DNA of 64,000 nt from the NCBI RefSeq assembly GCF_020829595.1, contig NZ_JAIVFW010000016.1, forward strand, positions 60,646 to 124,645, read 5' to 3'. Below the pieces are notes generated by a model. The model was not told the DNA's origin. It saw only the letters and a program-made list of their open reading frames with translations, and searched no databases. Source of the stretch: Nostoc sp. CHAB 5844 (lineage in GTDB: Bacteria; Cyanobacteriota; Cyanobacteriia; Cyanobacteriales; Nostocaceae). Shown piece by piece: positions 1 through 7,553 of this stretch (its first letter is position 1; each line of letters starts with the position of its first letter). The position numbers and the translations under genes are program-made.

Positions 1-2
1 CC

Positions 3-239
3 AGTCAACTAGATCAAATTTTAGGAAGAGAACTACAGCGTCATCGCATAAACAAAGGTTGGTCACAAGAGTATCTTGCAGAAGTCACAGGTCTGCACAG
101 AACTTATATCAGCCAGCTTGAAAGAGGGCTAAAAAGCCCATCTGTTAGAGTTCTCAGTCATATTACCAAGGCATTAGGTATGAAAATGAGTGAATTTTTA
201 CAATCTGTTGAGGAATCTTTAAGTGCTGACGGACAGTGA
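3..239 (+). CDS. XRE-family helix-turn-helix regulator, probable restriction-modification controller protein (5' partial)
   Basis: The window opens inside this gene; 78 codons to a TGA are visible and the start lies upstream. The translation shows a compact Cro/C1-type helix-turn-helix: an R-x-x-x-G-W-S-Q-E-Y-L-A helix, then TGLHRTYISQLERG as turn and recognition helix, then SPSVRVLSHITKALGM. That pattern is typical of the small controller (C) proteins of type II restriction-modification systems. Its last 17 bases overlap the next gene (GTG at 223), so the two are translationally coupled, and a methyltransferase follows. I infer it regulates the nuclease and perhaps the methyltransferase through the palindrome at 2105-2122. 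A generic XRE regulator is the alternative. Confidence 0.8.
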   Translation, partial: SQLDQILGRELQRHRINKGWSQEYLAEVTGLHRTYISQLERGLKSPSVRVLSHITKALGMKMSEFLQSVEESLSADGQ

Positions 240-981
240 AGTTGAAAGATTAAGGCAAGCTATTATTGCAGCTATTGCATCTCCAATTATCGGTTCGATA
301 GAAGATTATACATGGGAAGCCATGTTTCATTATGTGAAGAATATTTCTTTATCCGATCCCGCTTTAGGACGTAGCAAGCTTCTTTACGATGCTGTAGATC
401 CTTTAACTAAAATAGGTTGGTCACTTAAATCACTCCAATTAAAAGGAAAAAGCAATCTTGACATTAAAACAACATATTATTACGTAATTCAAAGAGCAGA
501 TGTAATTAAAAAAGCTATCGAGCTAGGATTTCCAGACCTTGATGAAATATCTCCACCAGAAAAGCTGGGAGCAGCACTTATTCAACATTGGAATCAAAAA
601 GTAGAGAAAGATTCTCTAAAACAAAAAGTTGAAATAAGTTACGAAGGTATTCTTCTCAAGAATATCCAAGGAACCGAATATGTTTATTGTGAATATTCAA
701 TTGAGTGTTTAGACTCATCTGCTTTTTCTTGGGCTTGGACAGTAAACCAAAAAACTGGGAAAAAAGGTGTTGGTTTACAAGGAAGTATTGACGGCAAAGC
801 ACAACTAATCTGGTATAAAAATCAAAAGCAACTTTTCAGAGCTAGAACAATTCCTTCAGAAGCGGTTCATGTTAGGGTTGAGCGAACTCGTCTTACACTG
901 GATAGATATGTTGAAATAGTTGTCTCAGCTTTGCAATCTCAAATTAATACTCAGGCTTTTGAACATGAGCCTGAAGAATAG
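223..981 (+). CDS. Putative type II restriction endonuclease of unrecognised family
   Basis: This 252-residue protein starts at a GTG overlapping the end of the XRE gene and converges on a cytosine methyltransferase, overlapping its 3' end by 38 bp. I do not recognise the family from sequence; the nuclease call rests on position. A possible PD-(D/E)XK-like core is LLYDAVDP (D56) followed ten residues later by GWSLKS (S67, K69), with S-x-K in place of the usual E-x-K. A Tyr- and Lys-rich stretch follows and the C-terminal half is beta-rich. There is no signal peptide or membrane segment. Most cyanobacterial type II nucleases are poorly conserved, which fits the lack of a clear relative. It could also be an accessory protein of the module. 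Confidence 0.55.
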   Translation: MLTDSEVERLRQAIIAAIASPIIGSIEDYTWEAMFHYVKNISLSDPALGRSKLLYDAVDPLTKIGWSLKSLQLKGKSNLDIKTTYYYVIQRADVIKKAIELGFPDLDEISPPEKLGAALIQHWNQKVEKDSLKQKVEISYEGILLKNIQGTEYVYCEYSIECLDSSAFSWAWTVNQKTGKKGVGLQGSIDGKAQLIWYKNQKQLFRARTIPSEAVHVRVERTRLTLDRYVEIVVSALQSQINTQAFEHEPEE

Positions 982-2101
982 ATGAAGCGATAACTTTTCC
1001 TAGAAGTGGTGGTACAGATTCACCAATTTGGGAAGCCATCTCAGTATATGTTCCCAAAAAATGAAAATTATCAGGATAAGAGTGTAGTCTTGCAGCTTCA
1101 CGTATTGTAATTGTTCGATCTTGAGTAGGATGGAAAAACCTGCCTGATCCAGGATGGAATACCCATCTTGTAATAGTTCTCGCTGGCTTATCCCAGTAAA
1201 GTCTTCCGTATGCACCGCTGTAGTGTTTTTTAGGAGCTAATTCACTTGGTAAGTCTCTAGCATCTTGTCCTTCTCGAAGAACACGAACTCTTGATAATTG
1301 AATTGGAGTTAAAGCACGAGCGACATGATTAACAATTTTTAAACTTTTATGACGCATCATAGCTTGATATGTAGTTGCTGGAGGAGAAGGATAAATTTCA
1401 ACCTCATATCTTTGTCCTGCATCTAGTACTGGTAAATCCCCAATTGCATCTCTGACTGTTACAAGAGGAGACATATTTGGCTCTAACAAATTCAGCTGAT
1501 TACAAGACTTTGTAGTTCTATAGTCACTTCTGATATCACCAAAATGTGTTGGTTCAGGAAAATGAAGAGAATGAACTAGACTAGCCAGAAAAAAAGCTCT
1601 GGATCTTGTTTGCGGTATTCCATAATGTGCAGCATTTAATGAAGCAAAGATAACTTTATAGCCCAATAATTCTAGTTGTGTTGTTATTTCTTCGCTGATT
1701 ACACCATTGTAAGCTTTCAAAATTTCTGGTACGTTCTCCATGACAACGTAAAGAGGTCTAAACTGGTCAACGAACTCTAAAAAAGTTCGATATAGTTGAT
1801 TACGCGAATCATTGAGGTAGCGATAACCAGCAGGAATATTTCTAGAAAATCCCTGGCACGGAGGGCCTCCAATTAACACTGTTAGTTCTTCTCGCTCCAA
1901 ACCCAAAGCTAATCGCAACTCAGAAGCACTAATTTGACGTATATCCTGATTGATAATTTTAGTATTTGGATAATTGTGCTTGTAAGTCGCCAAGGCTTTT
2001 GAATTTACATCTACAGCACACAGAGATTCAAAGCCCGCCATGTGAAATCCTGTAGTCAAACCGCCTGCACCAGCAAATAAGTCAATAATTTTGTGTCTCA
2101 T
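944..2101 (-). CDS. DNA (cytosine-5-)-methyltransferase of a type II restriction-modification system
   Basis: A 385-residue C5 cytosine methyltransferase with all main motifs in order: motif I DLFAGAGGL (about 8-15) for AdoMet, motif IV GGPPCQGFSR with catalytic C82, motif VI ENVP (122-125), motif VIII QTRSRAF (164-170), a target-recognition region about 185-300, and motif X QIGESVPPLL near the end. Length is normal for a complete single-chain enzyme. The protein methylates a specific site so the partner nuclease cannot cut host DNA; the recognised site cannot be read from sequence. The ATG at 2099-2101 lies four bases from an 18-bp palindrome, suggesting autoregulation or control by the XRE protein. 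It is convergent with the putative nuclease gene. Confidence 0.95.
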   Translation of the reverse strand: MRHKIIDLFAGAGGLTTGFHMAGFESLCAVDVNSKALATYKHNYPNTKIINQDIRQISASELRLALGLEREELTVLIGGPPCQGFSRNIPAGYRYLNDSRNQLYRTFLEFVDQFRPLYVVMENVPEILKAYNGVISEEITTQLELLGYKVIFASLNAAHYGIPQTRSRAFFLASLVHSLHFPEPTHFGDIRSDYRTTKSCNQLNLLEPNMSPLVTVRDAIGDLPVLDAGQRYEVEIYPSPPATTYQAMMRHKSLKIVNHVARALTPIQLSRVRVLREGQDARDLPSELAPKKHYSGAYGRLYWDKPARTITRWVFHPGSGRFFHPTQDRTITIREAARLHSYPDNFHFLGTYTEMASQIGESVPPLLGKVIASSILQAHVQKPEY

Positions 2102-2104
2102 TTT

Positions 2105-2122
2105 TGAATACTATAGTATTCA
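2105..2122. promoter_or_regulatory. 18-bp perfect palindrome upstream of the methyltransferase start, candidate controller-protein operator
   Basis: TGAATACTATAGTATTCA is a perfect palindrome ending four bases before the methyltransferase ATG, so it covers the ribosome-binding region and possibly a -10 element. The ACTATAGT centre resembles the GACT/AGTC half-sites around TATAGT in known C-box operators of restriction-modification controller proteins. That an XRE controller is encoded about 2 kb away supports a regulatory role. Binding is inferred. Confidence 0.6.
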
Positions 2123-2177
2123 TGAAAGAGCGTCAAGTCAAGCAACTTTCTTATTATGTTAAAAATCAGGACGCTGC

Positions 2178-2753
2178 TTACACCAAAAAACAGCGACGCT
2201 GCAATGCTTTCTGGAGTAAGGCTTGATATTCTTCATCGCCAATGCCGTAAGCGCCAAATCTTTCCAAATGCGGATTCATCATTTGAGCATCAAACATCAC
2301 AAATCGCCTTTGGCGCAATCTTTCTACTAACTTTACCATTGCAACTTTTGAGCCTTCAGGAATGCGGTAAAACATTGATTCACCGATGAAAGCACCACCA
2401 ATTACAATTCCTAAAATACCGCCTGCGAGTTCATCGCCTTGCCAAGTTTCAAAACTATAAGCAAAACCAGTTTCATGCAGTAACAAGTAAATATCTTTTA
2501 ATTCTTCCGAAATCCAGGTTGTTTCTCGATTCGCGCATCCAGCAACAACAGCCGGAAAATCACGATTAATCGCCACTGTAAACCGCTCTTGATTCAACAC
2601 ACGCTGCAAAGACTTAGGATAGCGGAATCGCTCATCTAAAGGAATCAAAGTGCGATCGCGGCTGCCATACCAACCCAAGCCCTCATTGTCATCAGCCATG
2701 AGAAAATAGCCTTGAGCATAGCCTTGAATAATAGCAGCGATATCATATTGCAT
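2178..2753 (-). CDS. aat: Leucyl/phenylalanyl-tRNA--protein transferase
   Basis: This 191-residue protein carries the Aat signature: [12 protein letters not shown] followed by [12 protein letters not shown], then [18 protein letters not shown]. The N-terminal [20 protein letters not shown] and [24 protein letters not shown] also fit. The enzyme transfers Leu or Phe from aminoacyl-tRNA to N-terminal Arg or Lys of proteins, marking them for ClpS/ClpAP degradation in the bacterial N-end rule pathway. It is slightly shorter than the E. coli protein, as in other cyanobacteria. It stands alone between the restriction-modification module and a small divergent gene. Confidence 0.95.
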   Translation of the reverse strand: MQYDIAAIIQGYAQGYFLMADDNEGLGWYGSRDRTLIPLDERFRYPKSLQRVLNQERFTVAINRDFPAVVAGCANRETTWISEELKDIYLLLHETGFAYSFETWQGDELAGGILGIVIGGAFIGESMFYRIPEGSKVAMVKLVERLRQRRFVMFDAQMMNPHLERFGAYGIGDEEYQALLQKALQRRCFLV

Positions 2754-2857
2754 AGATCAAAATATAAATAAAAAATATCAGAGGAACGCAACCTGATGCG
2801 ATCGCCATCCTCAGCGCTCCTCTGGGATATCTTTAGCATTACTCTGCGTTTAAAAAG

Positions 2858-3187
2858 ATGACACAACCAATCCCATCTATCACCCTACCACCAGCTAACA
2901 ACCCCCTCCTTGAAGGTGAGTGGTTACAAGAGCGTTTGTTGCGGTGGCTAGATGCAGAATTTATCCCGGAAGCAATCAACCAAAAGATTGCCCAACGAGC
3001 GGCGCAAATATTTGTGCGTCAACGCATGGAAGGAGAAAACGACTTAGGTTCTCTGGTAATTGCCATTGTCACAGAGATGCAAGCGTTTGATTTTTCCAAA
3101 AGCTTTTATGGAGAGTTTGCGATCGCTAACGCTGTCAGCGATCTACTTTTAGAAAGTCTGGGCATAGACCGTTGCTGCGGTCAATAA
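2858..3187 (+). CDS. Conserved hypothetical protein, 109 residues
   Basis: A small soluble protein starting with ATG; the N-terminus is Pro-rich (SITLPPANNPLLEGEWL), followed by mostly helical sequence including an amphipathic RLLRWLDAEFIPEAINQKIAQRAAQIFVRQRMEGENDLGSL stretch (described in parts: about residues 27-67). I recognise it only as the kind of small protein conserved among cyanobacteria; no function or catalytic motif is visible. It is divergent from aat, 104 bp away, and convergent with rpsN. No signal peptide or membrane segment is seen. Confidence 0.7.
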   Translation: MTQPIPSITLPPANNPLLEGEWLQERLLRWLDAEFIPEAINQKIAQRAAQIFVRQRMEGENDLGSLVIAIVTEMQAFDFSKSFYGEFAIANAVSDLLLESLGIDRCCGQ

Positions 3188-3189
3188 TT

Positions 3190-3249
3190 TTTGTCATTGT
3201 CATTTGTCCTTTGTATTTAGCAAATAACCAATGACTAATGACCAATGAC
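3190..3249. repeat. Short tandem heptamer-like repeat (ATGAC/AATGACC type)
   Basis: The gap between the hypothetical gene and rpsN carries degenerate short repeats built from TTGTCATT and CCAATGACTAATGA units, the kind scattered through heterocystous cyanobacterial genomes. A similar tract lies at 46170-46253. They run into the last codons of rpsN. Confidence 0.6.
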
Positions 3250-3551
3250 TACCAGCTAGACTTAACCACTCCAGGTAACAAACCTTCGTGCGCCCATTCC
3301 CGCAGAACGTTCCGAGACAGTCCAAAGTCGCGGTATACACCTCTAGGACGACCAGTTACCCAGCAGCGATTGCGGCGACGGTTGGGCGCACTATTACGAG
3401 GTAGTTGTTGGATTTTCCGGTGAGCATCCAGTTTATCTTCTAAAGATTCTGCCTGTCTGAACTCCTCCAACAGAGCTTCCCGCTTTTCGGCATACTTGGC
3501 AACTAACTTGACGCGTTTTTTCTCGCGCTCAATCATACTCTTCTTCGCCAT
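3249..3551 (-). CDS. rpsN: 30S ribosomal protein S14
   Basis: This 100-residue protein is a long-form, zinc-independent S14: it begins [20 protein letters not shown] and ends with [20 protein letters not shown] followed by [20 protein letters not shown]. The single Cys shows the CxxC zinc pairs of the short form are absent. S14 binds 16S rRNA in the head of the small subunit. As in most cyanobacteria it stands alone, not in the large ribosomal operon. Confidence 0.98.
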   Translation of the reverse strand: MAKKSMIEREKKRVKLVAKYAEKREALLEEFRQAESLEDKLDAHRKIQQLPRNSAPNRRRNRCWVTGRPRGVYRDFGLSRNVLREWAHEGLLPGVVKSSW

Positions 3552-3626
3552 ACATTCTAATTAAAGACAGCATTTTCCATTCTACAGTGTCCCAATCAAT
3601 TCTAGGGACAGTTTTATTATGACCGA

Positions 3627-3660
3627 AGAGGCAGAGGGGCGGAGGGGCGGAGGGGCAGCT
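3627..3660. repeat. GC-rich short tandem repeat (GGAGGGGC units)
   Basis: Three near-identical GAGGGGC(G) units sit upstream of rpsN, immediately left of the inverted-repeat element at 3657. They are G-rich on the plus strand and look like a local slippage repeat. Confidence 0.6.
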
Positions 3661-3837
3661 GACAGGTGTAGGTTTTTTATGTGGGCATGAGTAGGCACTC
3701 TCAAACAGAGTTCTCAAAGTGGTTCAAATAAAGAAATTTCGTTCTTAGGTGGAACATCAGAGACTAAAATTTGAGTTTTCAACCAACGGAAAAACCTCAT
3801 TTCAGCCACGTTTGTAAAATACCTACACCTGTCAGCT
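3657..3837. mobile_element. Small non-coding element bounded by 17-bp perfect inverted repeats (MITE-like)
   Basis: AGCTGACAGGTGTAGGT at 3657-3673 recurs as its exact reverse complement at 3821-3837, enclosing 147 bp with no convincing gene. Partial complementarity continues inward for a few bases. The right end lies next to a Uma2 gene remnant, which stops matching its family at this junction. I see no clear target duplication, so the mobile nature is inferred from the terminal repeats and the interrupted gene. Confidence 0.5.
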
Positions 3838-3965
3838 TCATGTCCTCACAGTGGCTGCGGCATTTTAATGATTACTCCATCATGCAATTCATAACGCCCA
3901 TCTTCCGGTTTACATTGAGCAAATTCTGCAAATGTTACTAGTTGGCGTTGGCTTGAATCATTTTT
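3838..3965 (-). pseudogene. Truncated Uma2-family (DUF820) nuclease-like gene fragment
   Basis: Reading the minus strand from about 3944, the frame gives QRQLVTFAEFAQCKPEDGRY then ELHDGVIIKMPQPL and a TGA at 3846-3848. This is the N-terminal signature of Uma2-family PD-(D/E)XK-like proteins, which usually run to about 190 residues. Only about 35 residues remain, no in-frame ATG precedes them, and after the stop a few residues (G-H-E) still match before the inverted-repeat element begins. It is best read as a gene broken by element insertion and decay. Confidence 0.65.
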
Positions 3966-4009
3966 CTTTCTCTTTACATTAAAATATCAGTTTTTAAGTA
4001 CGTATCCCA

Positions 4010-4663
4010 TCAGTTGAGAGCAGTAGGACATAAATCAGCCAGCTGACAAGCTGCACAAGCAGGAGAACGGGCTTTACAAATAGCGCGACCATGATAAATT
4101 AGCCGAATTGACCAATTTTCCCAATCTGGCTGCGGTAACAGCTTCATCAAATCTTGTTCAATTTTGATAGGTTCAGAAAACTTGGTTAAACCCAAGCGCT
4201 GGCTGAGACGCATAACGTGAGTATCCACCGTCACGCCAGCATTTATCCCATAAGCATGAGCTAAAACTACATTTGCCGTTTTCCGAGCCACACCAGGTAG
4301 TTTTAATAACTGCTCCATTTGGTTAGGAACAACTGAATCAAACTCAGTGACAATCATTCGACAGGCAGCTTGAATATTCTTAGCTTTATTCCGATAAAAT
4401 CCTGTAGAACGCACCAAGTTTTCTAACTCTTCTAAATCAGCCTTCGCTAAACTAGCTGCATCTGGAAATTTACTAAATAAAGCTGGTGTCACTTGATTAA
4501 CTCGCTCATCTGTACACTGAGCCGAGAGAATTGTGGCAACTAGCAATTGTACAGGAGTAGAGTAGTTTAATGAGCAAGTAGCATCTGGATACAAATGCTT
4601 GAGGCGATGGAGAATTTCTAACGCCCTTTGTTTTTTAGATGGAGATTTGCGAGTAGTTATCAT
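4010..4663 (-). CDS. nth: Endonuclease III, DNA glycosylase/AP lyase
   Basis: This 217-residue protein has the helix-hairpin-helix LPGVARKTANVVLAHAYG (about 122-139) with catalytic Lys at K128, the VDTHVMRLSQRLGL segment with Asp at 147, and a C-terminal [4Fe-4S] cluster motif C196-x6-C203-x2-C206-x5-C212. These define Nth, which removes oxidised pyrimidines and nicks the resulting abasic site in base excision repair. Length and motif spacing are standard. It lies downstream of rseP on the same strand, 160 bp apart, separated by a repeat with stem-loops, so co-transcription is uncertain. Confidence 0.97.
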   Translation of the reverse strand: MITTRKSPSKKQRALEILHRLKHLYPDATCSLNYSTPVQLLVATILSAQCTDERVNQVTPALFSKFPDAASLAKADLEELENLVRSTGFYRNKAKNIQAACRMIVTEFDSVVPNQMEQLLKLPGVARKTANVVLAHAYGINAGVTVDTHVMRLSQRLGLTKFSEPIKIEQDLMKLLPQPDWENWSIRLIYHGRAICKARSPACAACQLADLCPTALN

Positions 4664-4744
4664 ACTAAAAGGAAAAAGTAAAAAGGCAAAAGTAAAAATA
4701 AATAATTGCCTATTTACTAAAGACTTAATAGGTAAAAAATAAAT

Positions 4745-4797
4745 TAGCCTGCTTACGCAGGCTTTGTTTGAGTAGCGCCAGACTTAAGTCTGAGCGC
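4745..4797. repeat. Dispersed cyanobacterial repeat with two stem-loops; possible rseP terminator
   Basis: AGCCTGC-TTAC-GCAGGCT (4746-4763) is followed by CAGACTTAAGTCTG (4779-4792), a 14-bp palindrome flanked by GCGC. Pairs of this sort recur widely in Nostoc-type genomes. On the minus strand the first stem is followed by AATTTATTTTTT, so it could end rseP transcription. Terminator function is inferred. Confidence 0.55.
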
Positions 4798-4823
4798 ATT
4801 GATGGCAATTTTTTCACCCATTT

Positions 4824-5897
4824 CTACTGAGTAGTTAACTGGATGGTTTCTTTAACAATTAGGAAAATTCCTAATCCTAAAAGTAGCACTAAGCCTGTTT
4901 GCATCACACCTTCTTGAACACGGGTAGGTAAGGGTTTACCGCGCAAACCTTCAATCAATAAAAAAGCTAGTTGTCCACCATCCAATGCTGGGAGGGGCAA
5001 GATATTAATAATAGCTAAGTTAATGCTGATAATTGCTGCAAAAGATAACAAATTAGTGCTATCATCAGCAGCTAATTTAGCACCAACTTTGACGATATTA
5101 ACTGGGCCTGAAACTTGTCCAATAGTTTGTTTAAAGTTGGTAATTAACTGCCCAAAACCGTTGAGTGTACCGACAAATAATTGTTGGAAGCGGTTAGCAG
5201 CAATGCTAAAAATCTCAAAAGGATTGCGGGGACTACGAAAAACAGGTTTACCATTTGGCCCTAGTTGAATTCCCACCAGACCTTTGCCATCAGCGCCTTG
5301 TGATGGTGTTAATTTTAGAGAAACTTGTTGGTCTTTCTGCTGAACTTTGAGTTCAATTTGTTGATTGGGATGAGTTTGAATTTCTTTGGTCAATATAGCT
5401 GTAGATTTTTCTGAAGCAGGGAGTGCTTGACCATTAACTGCCAGAACAATATCACCTTCCCTAATCCCGGCTTGATAGGCAATAGATTGTTCATTAACTG
5501 GTTGAACAATCACCCCAGGTTGATAATTGAACTTTTCTGGTATGCCAACAATACCCAATTGTAGAACAAGCACTAAATAGGCAAAGATTAAATTTGCTAT
5601 TACTCCCGCACTGATGACGATCGCCCGATCTAAAATTGGACGGTTACGCAGCAGATTCGGATCATTGGGTGGAATTTCACTATCTGGATCATCATCGGGA
5701 AAGCCAACAAAGCCACCCAAGGGAAAAGCACGGACAGCATATTCAGTTTCCGTTCCTTGGTATTTCCACAAAATCGGGCCAAAACCCAAAGAAAAGCGGT
5801 TAACATGAATGCCTTGAGACCGTGCTGCCACAAAGTGTCCCAGTTCGTGTACCAAAATTAAAACAGCCAAGACTGCGATCGCTGCTAAAACTGACAT
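4824..5897 (-). CDS. rseP: RIP metalloprotease RseP / site-2-protease family
   Basis: A 357-residue integral membrane M50 protease. The zinc motif HELGH is at 17-21 in the first membrane helix, the second metal-binding motif (LPLPALDGGQL) lies near residue 300, and a PDZ domain (about 125-205, VNEQSIAYQAGIREGDIVLA) sits between. At least three to four hydrophobic segments are visible. The family cuts membrane-anchored anti-sigma factors and other substrates inside the membrane. Length is typical. Which regulator it processes here is unknown. It is the only gene in its orientation upstream of nth until the toxin-antitoxin cluster. Confidence 0.95.
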   Translation of the reverse strand: MSVLAAIAVLAVLILVHELGHFVAARSQGIHVNRFSLGFGPILWKYQGTETEYAVRAFPLGGFVGFPDDDPDSEIPPNDPNLLRNRPILDRAIVISAGVIANLIFAYLVLVLQLGIVGIPEKFNYQPGVIVQPVNEQSIAYQAGIREGDIVLAVNGQALPASEKSTAILTKEIQTHPNQQIELKVQQKDQQVSLKLTPSQGADGKGLVGIQLGPNGKPVFRSPRNPFEIFSIAANRFQQLFVGTLNGFGQLITNFKQTIGQVSGPVNIVKVGAKLAADDSTNLLSFAAIISINLAIINILPLPALDGGQLAFLLIEGLRGKPLPTRVQEGVMQTGLVLLLGLGIFLIVKETIQLTTQ

Positions 5898-6017
5898 AAA
5901 GCAAATTAGTCACAATATTCGGATATATATTTTTATTGTAGTAGTTGGTGAACGGACGCACAGATTTAAACCATCCCACCAAATCAGGCGATGTCTGTTA
6001 TGGGCTACACCTATGCA

Positions 6018-6401
6018 CTAACGCACTACTCGAATTTCAATCCCAAGGCTTAGACTACCCCACAAACGATCAGTCGTTATAACAGGCTGGTTAAGAAAAA
6101 TACCTAATGCTAGACAAGCGCGGTCTCCAAATGAAAGCCCGATTGATTTAGTAGCTGGACGCATTATTCCCGCTGTTAATGCTTGTTCTTCATTAAAAGC
6201 AATCACTTCCAGATTTAAATTCCAGAGAATCTGCCTAATATCTTCTTCTGGTATACTTGCTTCTGCTAACTTTGCTATGACCTCGGATAAGTTGACGGTG
6301 CTAATTGCCGCATTGCCAATGTACTGTAAAATTCCTTCGCTACCACTTTCTTGATTGAGCAAAGCTAAAACGGCAGAGGCATCTACAACAACTTCACTCA
6401 C
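6018..6401 (-). CDS. vapC: PIN-domain RNase toxin, VapC family
   Basis: This 127-residue protein has the four acidic residues of a PIN nuclease: D7 (VVVDASAVLALL), E40 (NLSEVIAKL), D93 (SFGDRACLALG) and D111 (VITTDRLW). VapC toxins cut tRNA or rRNA when released from their antitoxin. The GTG start lies in the last codons of the upstream antitoxin gene, an 8-bp GTGAGTGA overlap that supports both the start and translational coupling. Length is usual for the family. Confidence 0.92.
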   Translation of the reverse strand: MSEVVVDASAVLALLNQESGSEGILQYIGNAAISTVNLSEVIAKLAEASIPEEDIRQILWNLNLEVIAFNEEQALTAGIMRPATKSIGLSFGDRACLALGIFLNQPVITTDRLWGSLSLGIEIRVVR

Positions 6402-6636
6402 TCAAAGCCTCCAATCTGCGCTCCTCAATCAACTCTTGTGAGAGTTTTTTACTAGCAGGAATATATTTTCTAAATATAGCCTGAGCATTTTGAACCGAAG
6501 TTTGAACACTATCTTGGATTGGTTGGTCTTCTATGACAAGGACAGCACGATAGTCACCGACAGGCAAATCGACAGAAGAACTGATTAACAACTTGCGATC
6601 ACTAGTTATACTGACGATTATTTCTAATGTTTTCAT
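6394..6636 (-). CDS. vapB: Antitoxin partner of VapC
   Basis: An 80-residue protein directly upstream of and overlapping the PIN toxin. It begins MKTLEIIVSITSDRKLLISS, a short beta-rich N-terminus resembling antitoxins of PIN toxins, and ends with a charged helix (SKKLSQELIEERRLEALSE) suited to wrapping the toxin. I cannot assign the DNA-binding fold with certainty; partnership is inferred from the gene arrangement. Confidence 0.75.
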   Translation of the reverse strand: MKTLEIIVSITSDRKLLISSSVDLPVGDYRAVLVIEDQPIQDSVQTSVQNAQAIFRKYIPASKKLSQELIEERRLEALSE

Positions 6637-6687
6637 AGTTAACCTATCTAGTTAATTAGCCTAATAATTATTTAAAACTGAGAACTA

Positions 6688-6915
6688 TTACTTCAGGCAT
6701 TCCCAGTCTTCTTCATTAACGATAGGACTGACAATATCCCCTAATGTTTTCCCTTTACCAGCAATAGATTCAGGCGGAGTGCGTCGTTTTTTCAATGGTA
6801 AGGTTTCTTTTATGAAGGTAACAATTACACGACCAGTCTTAACTTGGGGCTGTTCCGATACCCATATTACTTGACCGTTTTCATAAATTGCTTCGTAACT
6901 TTTTAGCATAGCCAT
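6688..6915 (-). CDS. Orphan antitoxin-like small protein
   Basis: A 75-residue protein beginning with YEAIYENGQVIWVSEQPQV and ending PPESIAGKGKTLGDIVSPIV plus NEEDWECLK. The IAGKGKTLGDI...EEDWE tail is characteristic of cyanobacterial VapB-type antitoxins, where it contacts a PIN toxin. No toxin gene follows it: the next gene downstream is the VapB of the neighbouring pair, 51 bp away. Start could be the ATG at 6915 or the second at 6909. It may be a solitary antitoxin or cross-act with the adjacent VapC. Confidence 0.7.
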   Translation of the reverse strand: MAMLKSYEAIYENGQVIWVSEQPQVKTGRVIVTFIKETLPLKKRRTPPESIAGKGKTLGDIVSPIVNEEDWECLK

Positions 6916-6944
6916 CCGGCTCTCGTTTACCTTTGTGTTTTCTT

Positions 6945-6998
6945 AATTATATTTTGGGCGAAGGCGTAGCCCGTCTTAAACCTCGCTACGCCCAAACC
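6945..6998. repeat. Dispersed repeat with inverted GGGCGAAGGCGTAG / CTACGCCC arms
   Basis: GGGCG...TAGCCC and the later CTACGCCC are related inverted segments of the kind found in many intergenic regions here (compare 63930-63990). It separates the lone antitoxin from the YoeB-type toxin gene. Confidence 0.5.
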
Positions 6999-7008
6999 AA
7001 GCATCAGA

Positions 7009-7272
7009 CTATTCATAATGAGTCCACATCCGCAAAATTTTCACCGTATTCTCGGATTCAATAACTTCATATACCAAACGATGCTGAATGTTGATTCGTC
7101 GGGAGTACGCACCTTCTAAATCTCCTACTAACTTTTCATAAGGTGGCGGATTCTGAAACGGATTACTTTGAATGATATCGAGTAAAGTTTGCGCCTTATC
7201 TCGTAAATTGCTTGCAGCTAGTTTCTTTGCATCTTTCTGTGCTTGTTTAGTGTAGACCAAATCCCAACTCAC
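7009..7272 (-). CDS. yoeB: Txe/YoeB-family mRNA interferase toxin
   Basis: This toxin shows the family pattern: WDLVYTKQAQKDAKKL, the PYEKLVGDLEGAYSRRINIQ core, HRLVYEVI and the terminal WTHYE. YoeB-type proteins cleave mRNA on the ribosome. I place the start at the GTG at 7272, which overlaps the antitoxin stop as GTGA, giving 87 residues, the usual length; a longer frame back to 7293 would add seven residues inside the antitoxin. The catalytic His-Tyr end is intact. Confidence 0.9.
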   Translation of the reverse strand: MSWDLVYTKQAQKDAKKLAASNLRDKAQTLLDIIQSNPFQNPPPYEKLVGDLEGAYSRRINIQHRLVYEVIESENTVKILRMWTHYE

Positions 7273-7505
7273 CACTCTAACTCCCGACTGCACTCCTCAA
7301 TCGGTGTTGCTAGTCCTTCTTGAATTGATTCCCGCATTCCAGGAACTGAGAGAAGATAGAGAGTTTCTTGTATAGATGCCCAATCTACTTCAGATAACAA
7401 CACTGCATTGCTATTCTTGCCTACAATAACAATCGGTTGATGAGACTGATTTACTGAATCAATTAAATCTTGTAACTGCTGTTGAGCCTCATTAATTGGA
7501 ATCAT
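7269..7505 (-). CDS. yefM: Phd/YefM-type antitoxin
   Basis: A 78-residue antitoxin that begins MIPINEAQQQLQDLIDSVNQ and continues PIVIVGKNSNAVLLSEVDWA, the Phd/YefM DNA-binding fold, with a C-terminal acidic tail (EGLATPIEECSRELEW) that would mask the toxin. It is translationally coupled to the YoeB-type gene by a 4-bp overlap. These antitoxins normally repress their own promoter. Confidence 0.9.
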   Translation of the reverse strand: MIPINEAQQQLQDLIDSVNQSHQPIVIVGKNSNAVLLSEVDWASIQETLYLLSVPGMRESIQEGLATPIEECSRELEW

Positions 7506-7553
7506 TAATCTGCCATCCTTCTATTAGTTATCCCACTGGTCTGATATTTTCAG

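Noticed and set aside
1000..1215. A 71-codon minus-strand frame within the methyltransferase gene
   Set aside because: It lies in another frame of a well-supported gene and shows no domain.
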